A DNA stretch of 14,533 nucleotides from NCBI GenBank assembly GCA_021735285.1, contig JAIPHI010000055.1, positions 1-14,533 of the forward strand, written 5' to 3'. Shown here piece by piece: positions 1 through 7,639 of the stretch. Within the stretch, counting starts at the first letter, position 1. The number at the start of each line of letters is the position of its first letter. A program made the translations under genes and the position numbers. Source of the DNA: Fidelibacterota bacterium. GTDB taxonomy: Bacteria; Fidelibacterota; UBA2242; JAFGTP01. The notes beneath the pieces are model-generated. The model was not told the origin of the DNA and searched no databases. It saw nothing but the letters and a program-made list of their open reading frames with translations.

Positions 1-194
1 TCCTGAATATTATGCCACATATCAGCATTTTTAATCAGAGCCTTGGTAGGAATACAGCCCCAGTTTAAACACACACCACCGATCTTTTCTTTTTCGATAC
101 ATATAACATTATGGCCCATCTTGGCAGCCTTGATTGCTGCAACGTAGCCTCCTGGTCCGCTTCCAATTATCGCTATATCATAATCTTTGCTCAT
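1..194 (-). CDS. lpdA: Dihydrolipoyl dehydrogenase (E3), N-terminal part, runs off the left edge
   Basis: This is the 5' end of a flavoprotein disulfide reductase, about 64 codons. The E3 subunit reoxidises dihydrolipoamide in pyruvate and other 2-oxoacid dehydrogenase or glycine cleavage complexes, passing electrons through FAD to NAD+ in the cytoplasm. The translation begins MSKDYDIAIIGSGPGGYVAA, with the Rossmann FAD-binding GxGxxG motif at residues 11-16. It continues to the redox-active disulfide GGVCLNWGCIPTKAL, whose CxxxxC spacing is the family hallmark. The ATG is separated from the nfo stop by one base (TAA-T-ATG on the coding strand), so translation is probably coupled to nfo. The family is about 450-470 residues, so most of the gene lies outside the window. 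Mercuric or glutathione reductase relatives share the motif, but CLNWGCIPTKAL is typical of lipoamide dehydrogenase. Confidence 0.9.
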   Translation of the reverse strand, partial: MSKDYDIAIIGSGPGGYVAAIKAAKMGHNVICIEKEKIGGVCLNWGCIPTKALIKNADMWHNIQ

Positions 195-195
195 A

Positions 196-1041
196 TTAAG
201 TCTCCCTGGCAAATTTCTTAAGTGTTGCGATTTCCTGTTTATATTTTTTCTGATCCGGAGTCTCAAGCAGCATCGGAACCTCTTTGAAGCGCTCATCACA
301 CACAATTCTTCTAAAAGGTTCCCAGCCTAAGATGCCCTCACCCAAACTTGCATGGCGGTCCTTTTTTGAACCCAGTTCTTTTTGTGTATCATTAAAGTGA
401 AATACCTTAAGTAATTCCAGACCAATAACTTCATCAAATTTTTTGAATGTATCGTTATATTTTTCTTTGCTTGTAATATCATAACCAGCAGAATGAGCAT
501 GGCATGTGTCATAGCAAACAGCAAGTCTCTCAGGATTATCAGAAAGGTCAATTATTGTTCTTAGATGCTCAAATGTATAACCCAGGTTTGTCCCCTGACC
601 GGCTGTTATTTCAAGGAGTAATAGGGGAGATGTATCTTCAGCTTTTTCAAGGACAATATCAATGCTTTCTGCAATCTGTTTGAGACCATAGTCTTCACCC
701 TTACCCAGATGAGAACCAGGGTGAAACACAATATAGGGGATTCCAAGCTTATCCGAACGCATAATTTCTCTATAAAAGGCGTCTAGGGATTTTTGGCGTT
801 TCTGCTTGTCCGGCTTGGCAAGATTAATGAGGTAGTTATCATGAGTGACTACTGATTTTATTTGATTCTTTTCCAGCTCTTGTTTGAATTCTTTAGCGGC
901 CTCATCAGTGATTGGTTTTCCCTCCCATCTACGCTGATTGGCAGTAAAAATTTGCATAGCATCACAGCCATAATTTTTCCCTCGTGTTGGAGATTTTTCA
1001 ACGCCTCCGGATATTGAAACATGACATCCTATTAATCCCAT
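196..1041 (-). CDS. nfo: Endonuclease IV (AP endonuclease)
   Basis: This 281-residue protein is a tri-zinc TIM-barrel apurinic/apyrimidinic endonuclease. It nicks DNA 5' of abasic sites and removes 3' blocking groups in base excision repair. All nine expected metal ligands can be placed: His67, His107 (FHPGSH), Glu144 (LLLEITAG), Asp178 and His181 (CYDTCHAH), His215 (FHFND), Asp228 and His230 (KDRHASLGEG) and Glu260 (LLETPD). The length matches the family (about 280). The ATG is preceded by a purine-rich site (AGAAGAGAGAG). It lies 21 bp after nth, so the two repair enzymes are very likely co-transcribed; the glycosylase/lyase product of Nth is a substrate type for Nfo. It is followed after one base by lpd. 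Confidence 0.97.
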   Translation of the reverse strand: MGLIGCHVSISGGVEKSPTRGKNYGCDAMQIFTANQRRWEGKPITDEAAKEFKQELEKNQIKSVVTHDNYLINLAKPDKQKRQKSLDAFYREIMRSDKLGIPYIVFHPGSHLGKGEDYGLKQIAESIDIVLEKAEDTSPLLLLEITAGQGTNLGYTFEHLRTIIDLSDNPERLAVCYDTCHAHSAGYDITSKEKYNDTFKKFDEVIGLELLKVFHFNDTQKELGSKKDRHASLGEGILGWEPFRRIVCDERFKEVPMLLETPDQKKYKQEIATLKKFARET

Positions 1042-1062
1042 GCTAATCTCTCTCTTCTAATT

Positions 1063-1713
1063 TTAATTATCTAAAAATTTATCAGATGAAGGGCAATCAT
1101 GCAATAGAAAACAATCCTGACAGAGTGGATTACGGGCTTTACATAATCTTCGACCATGAGCAATTATCAAATGACCAAATGGTGTCCAGCTTTCCTTAGG
1201 GAGAATTTGCATTAAATCCTGTTCAATTTTTTCCGGATTCGTATTTTCGGTTAACCCTAGCCTATTTGAAATTCGCTTAACATGAGTATCAACCACAACT
1301 CCCGGGGTCCCAAAGCCATCACCTAAAACTACATTGGCAGTTTTGCGGCCTACTCCCGGCAGTTTTAGTAGTTCCTCCATTGTATCCGGGACTTTGTGCT
1401 TATTTTGTTCTATTATATATTGTGAGGCACCCTGGATTGATTTGGCCTTATTATTATAAAAACCAGTAGGCCGAATTATATTTTTGATATCTTCAATGTC
1501 AGCCCTGGCCATTTCTTCTGCATTCTTATATTTTTTAAATAGTTTCTTGGTAACTTTATTAACCTGTTTATCTGTACATTGGGCGGATAGGATTGTAGCA
1601 ACTAGCAATTGCCAGGGATCTCTATGACGTAAGGAACAAGTTGCTTCCGGATAGAGTTTTAATAGTTTGTTATATATTTTTTTAGCAAATGTTTCCTTTT
1701 GATTTGATTTCAA
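1063..1713 (-). CDS. nth: Endonuclease III (DNA glycosylase/AP lyase), TTG start
   Basis: This 216-residue [4Fe-4S] bifunctional glycosylase removes oxidised pyrimidines and cleaves the abasic site by beta-elimination. The helix-hairpin-helix LPGVGRKTANVVLG (118-131) carries the catalytic Lys124, and VVVDTHVKRISNRLG (139-153) carries the catalytic Asp142. The C-terminal cluster loop has Cys191, Cys198, Cys201 and Cys207 in the canonical C-x6-C-x2-C-x5-C spacing. The start codon is TTG (plus-strand caa at 1711-1713), chosen because a GGAGA site sits seven bases upstream and the length is normal for Nth. It is the first gene of an nth-nfo-lpd run, with a promoter candidate just upstream. Confidence 0.96.
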   Translation of the reverse strand: MKSNQKETFAKKIYNKLLKLYPEATCSLRHRDPWQLLVATILSAQCTDKQVNKVTKKLFKKYKNAEEMARADIEDIKNIIRPTGFYNNKAKSIQGASQYIIEQNKHKVPDTMEELLKLPGVGRKTANVVLGDGFGTPGVVVDTHVKRISNRLGLTENTNPEKIEQDLMQILPKESWTPFGHLIIAHGRRLCKARNPLCQDCFLLHDCPSSDKFLDN

Positions 1714-1747
1714 AACGGGTTCTCCAAATTATTAGAATTGACTAGCT

Positions 1748-1775
1748 GTTATATTAATATACAAAGATAAATCAA
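1748..1775 (-). promoter_or_regulatory. Promoter candidate for nth-nfo(-lpd)
   Basis: Reading the minus strand, TTGATT (1770-1775) and TATAAC (1748-1753) are separated by 16 bases, a reasonable sigma-70-type match. It lies in the gap between the terminator of the TPR gene and nth, and would give a leader of about 25-30 bases containing the nth GGAGA site. This is a pattern match only; AT-rich DNA gives such matches by chance. Confidence 0.45.
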
Positions 1776-1796
1776 TACTTACTAAAGTAAAAAATA

Positions 1797-1825
1797 AAAG
1801 GGGCGATTATAAAAACCGCCCCTTT
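1797..1825 (-). terminator. Intrinsic terminator after the TPR gene
   Basis: A perfect 9-bp inverted repeat (AAAGGGGCG at 1797-1805 and CGCCCCTTT at 1817-1825) encloses an 11-base loop. In the minus-strand transcript it is followed by TATTTTTTAC, giving a GC-rich stem plus U-tract. It lies 27 bp past the stop of the TPR gene. It separates the secG/tRNA/TPR transcription unit from nth-nfo. Confidence 0.9.
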
Positions 1826-1852
1826 GGAATCTAAAAAATTTTGGAAAATGCT

Positions 1853-3136
1853 TTATCCATTCAGTTTATCCAGATAGAACTGAGCCTGGCTCTGGTATTT
1901 AGGATCTTTAGCAGCCTGGCTAAAGTGAACTTTAGCTTTTGAATTTCGACCTAATTTTAATTCTGCTTTACCAAGTTCTAGTAGAGCTGGAGCCCAATTT
2001 GATTTGTACTGAAGACATTTGCTAGCCGCTTTGACAGCTCCTTGATTATTATTGGTTTCATTATAAGCCACGGCTAATCTAAACCAGGGGATTGGTTCTT
2101 CAGGTCTTAATTCGACAGCTTTCTTCAAGTATTTTATTGCTGTTTCATATTCTTCCATTTGATTATAGATAGCACCAAGATTAGTATAAGCCAGACCATT
2201 CTTAGGTTCCAATTTAATCAATTTATGATAGGCATCAGCAGCTTTTTGGTTTTCACCCATATTGTTATAGACTGAACCGATATCATCCCAGGCAGAGGCA
2301 TATTCATTATCGACTTCAGTTGCTGCCAGGTATGCATTTATAGCTTGTTGTTGCTGATTCATAGCCCGATAAGTTTTTCCTTTTAACATATAGGATTTGA
2401 TATATTCGGGATTAATTTCAATTGCTTTATTGACAAGATTTAATGTATTGTCATAATTATTATTATAATACTCAGCCAGTCCGGCAAAGTAATAACCATA
2501 AGCATTTGTAGAATCAATTTCTGTGACTTTTATGAAATTATTATAAGCCTCAGTAAAATTATTACGTTTTAAATTATTCATACCTTTCTGTAGCAAATTC
2601 TGAGAGAGGCCTTGATACATATCCTGAAACTTTTTCTCTTCAGGTTTGATCTCTATGGCTTGTTTTAAATATTTTGCAGCTTCTACAGGTTTATCCATCC
2701 TAAAACCAAGAACCCTGGCCAGATCAAAGTAAGCAGCTGCATAATTTGAATTTTGTTCAATCATTTTTTTATAATTCTGTACTGCTTCGGCATAATTGCC
2801 TTTGCTTTCTAATCTCTGGGCTTCAGAACGTAGATTAGCGAAACTTCTCATTTTGTTACTAACTTCTCGATATTTTTCATTCCCGCGGTCCTGATTGATT
2901 GCTTTGTTAACATAACTGTTAGCCTGGGATAGTTCGCCGAGTTTAAAATAGATCCGACCGAGTAGAAAATTAGCCTCAGCATTATTTGGATTCTCTTCTA
3001 CAATTTGTTGGCAGATATCTAATGCTTCTTCATAGAAGCCATCATCAAAATAACTTTGCGCTTCTTCGAGATCCTGAGCGAATATATTTATTCCGATCAG
3101 GATTATTACTAATAAAATATGTAGGATTTTTCTCAT
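1853..3136 (-). CDS. Exported tetratricopeptide-repeat protein
   Basis: This protein of about 427 residues has a cleavable signal peptide (MRKILHILLVIILIGINIFA, cut before QDLEE). The rest is almost entirely tandem 34-residue TPR units, roughly eleven, with the usual W/L-G-Y-A-F-P pattern (for example AYTNLGAIYNQMEEYETAIK). TPR arrays are protein-protein scaffolds; the partner is unknown, so no specific function is claimed. There is no lipobox and no C-terminal domain beyond the repeats, so a soluble periplasmic protein is expected. The ATG at 3134-3136 is chosen over a GTG two codons upstream because AGAGGAG lies five bases before the ATG and the GTG falls inside that site. It lies 49 bp after tRNA-Leu with no convincing terminator between, so read-through from secG is plausible. 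It ends at a strong terminator. Confidence 0.88.
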   Translation of the reverse strand: MRKILHILLVIILIGINIFAQDLEEAQSYFDDGFYEEALDICQQIVEENPNNAEANFLLGRIYFKLGELSQANSYVNKAINQDRGNEKYREVSNKMRSFANLRSEAQRLESKGNYAEAVQNYKKMIEQNSNYAAAYFDLARVLGFRMDKPVEAAKYLKQAIEIKPEEKKFQDMYQGLSQNLLQKGMNNLKRNNFTEAYNNFIKVTEIDSTNAYGYYFAGLAEYYNNNYDNTLNLVNKAIEINPEYIKSYMLKGKTYRAMNQQQQAINAYLAATEVDNEYASAWDDIGSVYNNMGENQKAADAYHKLIKLEPKNGLAYTNLGAIYNQMEEYETAIKYLKKAVELRPEEPIPWFRLAVAYNETNNNQGAVKAASKCLQYKSNWAPALLELGKAELKLGRNSKAKVHFSQAAKDPKYQSQAQFYLDKLNG

Positions 3137-3185
3137 AACCACTCCTCTTGATTTATCTGAAATTTATTTTAATATTAAAAAGCAG

Positions 3186-3270
3186 TGCCGAGGACGAGAT
3201 TCGAACTCGTACAGGTTAAATACCCACATGGCCCTCAACCATGCGTGTCTACCAGTTCCACCACCTCGGC
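3186..3270 (-). tRNA. tRNA-Leu (anticodon GAG)
   Basis: The minus strand reads as a class II tRNA. The 7-bp acceptor GCCGAGG/CCTCGGC is perfect, and discriminator A is at 3186. The anticodon arm CATGG-TTGAGGG-CCATG gives anticodon GAG. A short variable arm (GGT/ACC) and the T arm ACGAG-TTCGAAT-CTCGT follow. The 3' CCA is not encoded (ACTG follows), so it must be added by nucleotidyltransferase. It starts 24 bp after the secG stop on the same strand, so it is probably processed from the pgk-tpiA-secG transcript. It would read CUC and CUU codons. Confidence 0.96.
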
Positions 3271-3294
3271 CACTGATCACAGTTAAAAGATAAC

Positions 3295-3702
3295 TTAATT
3301 ACTACTTTCTGTTTGCTGAGACTGTTGTTGAGGCATTTGGTTTGGCTGTTGTTGTGGTGAACCAGACTGAGCAGGCAGATCACCCTGCGGTGCCGGTAAA
3401 TTAGCGGCCGGAGCCGTATTTCTATTTGCTCTTTCACTAATTACACTTTTATTTTGAGTTTGAGAACCGGGACCGGAGGATAATGTAATTAAAAATGTAA
3501 TAGCGAAAAATGCAACAGCAAGACCTGTAGTGAATTTTGATAACATCGATGCAGCTGTTCGGGCTCCAAATAAATTGCCGCCACCCATGCCGCCACTACC
3601 AAAAGTACCTCCTAAAGAGTTCCCTTTGTCAGTTTGCATTAAAACAGTTATAATTAGAAGGATTGTAACTATAATATGTAATATAATTAAAAAAGTGTAC
3701 AA
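3295..3702 (-). CDS. secG: Preprotein translocase subunit SecG, TTG start
   Basis: This 135-residue inner-membrane protein is the accessory SecYEG subunit. Two transmembrane helices (about 3-22 and 56-76) flank the cytoplasmic signature LMQTDKGNSLGGTFGSGG, the family's LLQxGKGxxLGxxFGGG loop. The C-terminal tail (about 80-135) is low-complexity, rich in Q, P, N and S. SecG is usually 75-120 residues and tails vary. The start is TTG (plus-strand caa at 3700-3702), supported by GAGGTGA five bases upstream and by a start right at the first helix. It follows tpiA by 15 bp and precedes tRNA-Leu, a linkage known from other bacteria. Confidence 0.94.
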   Translation of the reverse strand: MYTFLIILHIIVTILLIITVLMQTDKGNSLGGTFGSGGMGGGNLFGARTAASMLSKFTTGLAVAFFAITFLITLSSGPGSQTQNKSVISERANRNTAPAANLPAPQGDLPAQSGSPQQQPNQMPQQQSQQTESSN

Positions 3703-3717
3703 TTAAATCACCTCAAT

Positions 3718-4485
3718 TTATGTTAAATAATTTTCAACGATTTCAATGATTTCATAAAAACTTTGAACCTGTAAACTAGCACCACCTACTAAGAAACCAT
3801 CAATGTTTTCTGTTTCAATTAATTCTTGAGCATTGTGTGGTTTGACACTTCCACCATATAAAATTTTCAGATCATTAGCCAGTTCTTTATCGTATTTTTC
3901 TTCAGTTAACTTTCTAATCAGTAGATGGGCTTCATCTGCCTGTTCAGGAGTTGCGGTCTCGCCAGTACCAATGGCCCAGACAGGTTCATAAGCAATAATA
4001 CATTTTGAAAAATCTTCTTCTGAAACCCCTTCAAAAGCAGATGTATATTGAGTTTCTAATCTTTGAGCCGTATTTTCGCTCTTTCTTTCCTCAAGTTTTT
4101 CACCAACACAAAGAATCGGCTTTAATCCTGAAGCAAAAGCTTTATCAATCTTTTTCTTAATCGTTTCATCAGATTCATTGAAAACATGTCTGCGTTCTGA
4201 ATGTCCCAGGATTACATATTCACAATTAACAGAATTCAGCATTTTTGCGGAAATTTCAGCAGTGAATGCTCCAGCATCTTCAAAATGCATGTTCTGACCC
4301 GACAGACTAACTATTGTATCCTTTAAAATTTCGTTCATGTTAAAGAGCGACGTATAAGGCGGAGATAATATAACGCCTGTTTTCTTTACATTCAATATTT
4401 TTTTTGACAATTCTTTAGCAAATTCCGCTGATTCTACAACGTCTTTATTCATTTTCCAGTTTGCTGCTACAATTTTTTCTGACAT
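3718..4485 (-). CDS. tpiA: Triosephosphate isomerase
   Basis: This 255-residue cytoplasmic (beta/alpha)8 barrel interconverts dihydroxyacetone phosphate and glyceraldehyde 3-phosphate in glycolysis and gluconeogenesis. The catalytic set is present: Lys11 in AANWKMN, the electrophile His95 in VILGHSERR, and base Glu167 in AYEPVWAIGTG (residues 165-175). The phosphate-binding ILYGGSVKPHNA and GFLVGGASL loops follow, so the full family length is present. The ATG is preceded by TAGGAG, whose TAG is the pgk stop, so the ribosome site overlaps the end of pgk (8-bp gap) and coupling is likely. Confidence 0.98.
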   Translation of the reverse strand: MSEKIVAANWKMNKDVVESAEFAKELSKKILNVKKTGVILSPPYTSLFNMNEILKDTIVSLSGQNMHFEDAGAFTAEISAKMLNSVNCEYVILGHSERRHVFNESDETIKKKIDKAFASGLKPILCVGEKLEERKSENTAQRLETQYTSAFEGVSEEDFSKCIIAYEPVWAIGTGETATPEQADEAHLLIRKLTEEKYDKELANDLKILYGGSVKPHNAQELIETENIDGFLVGGASLQVQSFYEIIEIVENYLT

Positions 4486-4493
4486 TTTTACTC

Positions 4494-5687
4494 CTATTTT
4501 TTTGAAATTAAATCAAGAGGTTCCATCTTTTCTCCACCGATCAGAGCAAGCGAAGCTCCACCACCAGTTGAAACATGGCTAACCTGCTCCATAAGTCCGG
4601 CTTCTTTGATTGCGGATGCTGAGTCTCCGCCACCTATTATTGTTGTTGCACCTTTTGCTGTAATATCAGCCAGCTTATGTGCTATCTTAAAAGTTCCCTG
4701 GGAGAATTTTTCAATTTCAAAAACTCCCATAGGTCCATTCCAAAGTACTGTTTTACTATTTTCCAGAATCTTTGAAAATTTAGCAATTGTCTCTTCACCA
4801 ATATCGAGCCCCATTTCATTTTCCGGAATTGAATCGCTTGAAACTGTTCTGGAAGGAATATTCTCTTCCGCTTTTTCAGCACAAACAACATCGATTGGTA
4901 AAACGATTTCACAATCCTGATCTTGGGCTTTTTCCATTAAATCTTTAGCAAGCTCAAGCTTATCTTCTTCTACAAGAGAATTACCAACATCATAACCCTG
5001 AGCTTTGAGGAATGTAAAACACATTCCGCCACCAATTAATAAATGATCTGCTTTTGGCATAATTTTATCAATTATTTGGATTTTGTCTGAAACTTTTGCT
5101 CCACCCATTACAGCGGTATAGGGATGAGTCGGATTTGTAACTTTCCCTCTTAAGAATTTAATTTCTTTTGCAACAAGGTCGCCAATTGCCCGTTGTTCAA
5201 AATACTCTGCTACGCCGGCCATAGAAGCATGAGCTCGATGGCAGGTCCCGAATGCATTGTTTACATAAACATCCCCCAGTTTAGAAAGTTGCTTGGCAAA
5301 CTCAGGATCATTAGCCTTTTCCCCGGCGTGAAAACGTAAATTTTCAAGTAAAATCACACTACCTTTTTTAGAAGAGTTAACAACTTCTTCAGCTACATCA
5401 CCAACACAATCAGCAGTAAATGCAACATGTTTGAAATGGTCCTGTAAATATTCTGCTACCGGTTTCAAACTCAGGGTTTCATCTTTCTGACCCTTTGGCC
5501 GACCCAAATGTGACATTAATACAACTCTAGCACCTTGCTTCGCAAGTTTTTTGATTGTGGGTAATGCTGCTTGAATTCTGAAATCATCTGTTATTCTCTG
5601 CTTATCATCTAGAGGAACATTAAAATCGACTCGCATCAATACTCTCTTATTTTCGACCTGTAAATCATCTACTGTTAATAAACTCAT
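4494..5687 (-). CDS. pgk: Phosphoglycerate kinase
   Basis: This 397-residue two-domain enzyme transfers phosphate from 1,3-bisphosphoglycerate to ADP in glycolysis (reverse in gluconeogenesis). The substrate-binding N-domain shows RVDFNVPL (19-26), DDFRI with Arg37, SHLGRP (59-64) and ENLRF with Arg118. The nucleotide-binding C-domain shows MGGAKVSDKI (194-203), LWNGPMGVFE and GGGDSASAI (352-360), with the final STGGGASL. Length is typical (about 390-400). The ATG has AGAAGGG seven bases upstream. It is the first gene of the pgk-tpiA-secG-tRNA unit and has its own promoter candidate upstream. Confidence 0.98.
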   Translation of the reverse strand: MSLLTVDDLQVENKRVLMRVDFNVPLDDKQRITDDFRIQAALPTIKKLAKQGARVVLMSHLGRPKGQKDETLSLKPVAEYLQDHFKHVAFTADCVGDVAEEVVNSSKKGSVILLENLRFHAGEKANDPEFAKQLSKLGDVYVNNAFGTCHRAHASMAGVAEYFEQRAIGDLVAKEIKFLRGKVTNPTHPYTAVMGGAKVSDKIQIIDKIMPKADHLLIGGGMCFTFLKAQGYDVGNSLVEEDKLELAKDLMEKAQDQDCEIVLPIDVVCAEKAEENIPSRTVSSDSIPENEMGLDIGEETIAKFSKILENSKTVLWNGPMGVFEIEKFSQGTFKIAHKLADITAKGATTIIGGGDSASAIKEAGLMEQVSHVSTGGGASLALIGGEKMEPLDLISKK

Positions 5688-5725
5688 ATTATACCCTTCT
5701 ATTTTATTATCAGTTTCAACCCTGT

Positions 5726-5754
5726 ATTTTACTTTTATATTAATATTTATTCAA
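5726..5754 (-). promoter_or_regulatory. Promoter candidate for pgk-tpiA-secG-tRNA-Leu
   Basis: On the minus strand, TTGAAT (5749-5754) and TAAAAT (5726-5731) are spaced by exactly 17 bases, close to the sigma-70 consensus. It lies about 40 bp before the pgk ATG in the 142-bp gap after the transport ATPase. The rest of the gap is AT-rich, with no clear terminator for the upstream operon. Confidence 0.5.
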
Positions 5755-5829
5755 GTAAAAATTTAGTTCTATCAGCAACTCGTAAGTTATTTATCTTCAA
5801 ATATTTTACTTAAAAAAGAGAGAATTGTT

Positions 5830-6555
5830 TCAATTACTGCTAAAAAATTCTTGAATATGTCTATTGTCACTATTTTGAATTTCATTGTAAGAACCCTGAA
5901 ATAATATTTTTCCTTCATGTAAAAAGATAATATTGTCGGCTATTCTTCTTACACTTGCTAGTTCATGAGTTACAATTACCATTGTCATATCTAGCTGCTG
6001 CTTTAATTTAATTAATAGGTTATCCAGAGAGGCACTGGTGATCGGATCCAATCCGGCTGAAGGCTCATCACAAAAGAGAAGAACAGGGTCCAGAGCAATT
6101 GCGCGGGCTACTGCTGCTCTTTTTTTCATCCCTCCTGATAATTCCGCAGGTAAAAGATGCCCAGCGCCTTCCAAATTTACAAGTTTTAATTTGGATATTA
6201 TTATACGATCGATGATTTCATCTGGTAAGTTGGTATGGTGTTTAAGAGGGATACTAATATTGTTCCTAACAGTAATAGAGTTAAGCAGGGCTCCATTTTG
6301 AAATACCATTCCAATTTTTTTTAATTCTTGATTGAATTCTGAAGATTTTATATTTCTATTAAATATTTTTATCGATCCAGCAGCTAGTGGTTGCAATTTT
6401 AGCATACTTTTTAAGAGGGTGGTTTTTCCGCAGCCACTACCTCCTAAGATTACTGTAATTTCTCCTCTTGGGATTGATATATTTATATCCTCCAGTACGG
6501 TGGTCTTGCCGTAATTGACACTTAGATTATTAATATTTATCAAGTTTGAATTCAT
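5830..6555 (-). CDS. MlaF-type ABC transporter ATPase (lipid/MCE transport)
   Basis: This 241-residue cytoplasmic ATPase would energise lipid movement through an MCE complex. It has Walker A GGSGCGKT (38-45), Q-loop Gln86 (VFQNGALL, the form common in MlaF/TTG2A), signature LSGGMKKRAAVARA (139-152), Walker B VLLFCDE (158-164) continuing PSAGLDP, and switch His197 (VIVTHE). The ATG lies one base after the stop of the permease gene (TAA-T-ATG), so the two are translationally coupled. It is the last gene of the operon that starts with the MCE protein. Substrate, presumably phospholipid, and direction cannot be read from sequence; sugar, organic-solvent or steroid importers of this subfamily look the same. 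Confidence 0.93.
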   Translation of the reverse strand: MNSNLININNLSVNYGKTTVLEDINISIPRGEITVILGGSGCGKTTLLKSMLKLQPLAAGSIKIFNRNIKSSEFNQELKKIGMVFQNGALLNSITVRNNISIPLKHHTNLPDEIIDRIIISKLKLVNLEGAGHLLPAELSGGMKKRAAVARAIALDPVLLFCDEPSAGLDPITSASLDNLLIKLKQQLDMTMVIVTHELASVRRIADNIIFLHEGKILFQGSYNEIQNSDNRHIQEFFSSN

Positions 6556-6556
6556 A

Positions 6557-7624
6557 TTAAATCAGATAAAATAGACTAAATAAAGCATCTAGAACTATCA
6601 CTGCAAAAATCGCTACTACGACTGATTTTGTGGTCACTTTGCCAACTCCTTCGGCTCCTCCGGTAACTTTAAAACCGAAGTAAACACCAATGATTACAAT
6701 TACCCAGGCAAAAAATATGCTCTTACTTAAACCAATAATTTCATCTTTAATTGTTAAAAAGTTGAACATTTCATTAATATAAGATACAGCAGAAAGATTT
6801 AAATAATAAACTGCCACCAGCAAACCGGCAATAATTCCTAAGAAAGTAGCTAGTGTCACTAAGAGTGGCATACAAATTGTAATGGCAATAAATTTGGGAA
6901 CTACCAAAAATCGAATAGGATTGATAGACATGGTTCTCAATGCATCTAACTCTTCAGATATTTTCATAGTAGCAATTTCTGATGCAAAAGCAGAACCACT
7001 GCGACCAGCAACAATAATGGCTGTCATCATCGGTCCCATTTCGCGAACCATAGATATCCCAATTAAATCAGCAATATAAATATTGGCGCCTATCTGGCGT
7101 AATTGAGCTGACGATTGGAAAGCCAGGATCAAACCTATTATAAAAGATAATAAGCCTATTATTCCTACGGCATTGACCCCGATTAATATACTCTGCTGGA
7201 TAATTGAACCTTCCCGTCTGTGTTTGGAGCTGAAAAGGTCCCGTAGAGTCCAGTAAAAAATATCGGCAGTCAAATATAAGCTAGCAACAAAACTATTTGT
7301 AGAATTTAAAAAACTGTCCCCAAAATTTTCAAAAAAGCCTGGTCTGCGTTTTTTCTCCGGTATTTTTTCGGACTTAACACTAAAGGTATCAATAGTGTCA
7401 AGAAGATTTTGATCGGCATTAATAAGCACAGGCTGGTAATGAGAAGTATCTTTTATTATATCCAGAAAAGCAACTCCGGCACTATCAATTGTTTGCACCA
7501 GATTGAGATCGATTTTCTGAATATTTATATTATCCGGCCGTTCTTTGAAATTAGTATATAAATTTTTTACGGTCTCTTTAGTTAAATTATCTTCCAGATA
7601 TATTGTTTTTTTTGATATTTCCAT
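6557..7624 (-). CDS. MlaE-family lipid ABC permease with fused N-terminal STAS domain
   Basis: This 355-residue inner-membrane permease dimerises and seats the MCE ring. Residues about 5-90 form a soluble STAS/MlaB-like domain, recognised by DLNLVQTIDSAGVAFLDII (39-57) with the IDSAG turn and Ser48. Residues about 100-355 are MlaE proper, with an interfacial helix, several long hydrophobic helices and the family signature REMGPMMTAIIVAGRSGSAF (194-213) followed by EIATMKISEELDALRTM. In E. coli the STAS regulator MlaB is a separate protein that binds the ATPase; here it is fused, an arrangement known in many Gram-negatives. The start ATG is 15 bp after the lipoprotein stop; the nearest Shine-Dalgarno (AGGA, overlapping that stop) is rather distant. 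It touches the ATPase gene. Confidence 0.93.
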   Translation of the reverse strand: MEISKKTIYLEDNLTKETVKNLYTNFKERPDNINIQKIDLNLVQTIDSAGVAFLDIIKDTSHYQPVLINADQNLLDTIDTFSVKSEKIPEKKRRPGFFENFGDSFLNSTNSFVASLYLTADIFYWTLRDLFSSKHRREGSIIQQSILIGVNAVGIIGLLSFIIGLILAFQSSAQLRQIGANIYIADLIGISMVREMGPMMTAIIVAGRSGSAFASEIATMKISEELDALRTMSINPIRFLVVPKFIAITICMPLLVTLATFLGIIAGLLVAVYYLNLSAVSYINEMFNFLTIKDEIIGLSKSIFFAWVIVIIGVYFGFKVTGGAEGVGKVTTKSVVVAIFAVIVLDALFSLFYLI

Positions 7625-7639
7625 AAAAAACTGTTTATC

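Noticed and set aside
3137..3142. GTG start two codons upstream of the TPR gene ATG
   Set aside because: The GTG lies inside the AGAGGAG ribosome site; the ATG at 3134-3136 has the correct five-base spacing.
3167..3180. AT palindrome TTTTAATATTAAAA between tRNA-Leu and the TPR gene as a terminator
   Set aside because: All A/T pairs and no U-tract after it; no support for termination.
4606..4920. Plus-strand open frame across pgk
   Set aside because: It is antisense to a clear pgk gene with all motifs, and has no ribosome site or recognisable protein; the other plus-strand frames in this window fail the same way.
5688..5693. TATAAT directly before the pgk ATG as a -10 box
   Set aside because: Transcription would start inside the coding sequence and its nearest TTGAAA is 20 bases away; the TTGAAT-17-TAAAAT pair further upstream fits better.
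5811..5836. Small hairpin (AATTG/CAATT) followed by CTCTCTTTTTT after the transport ATPase as a terminator
   Set aside because: The stem is only 5 AT-rich pairs with a 3-base loop and overlaps the stop codon; too weak to call.
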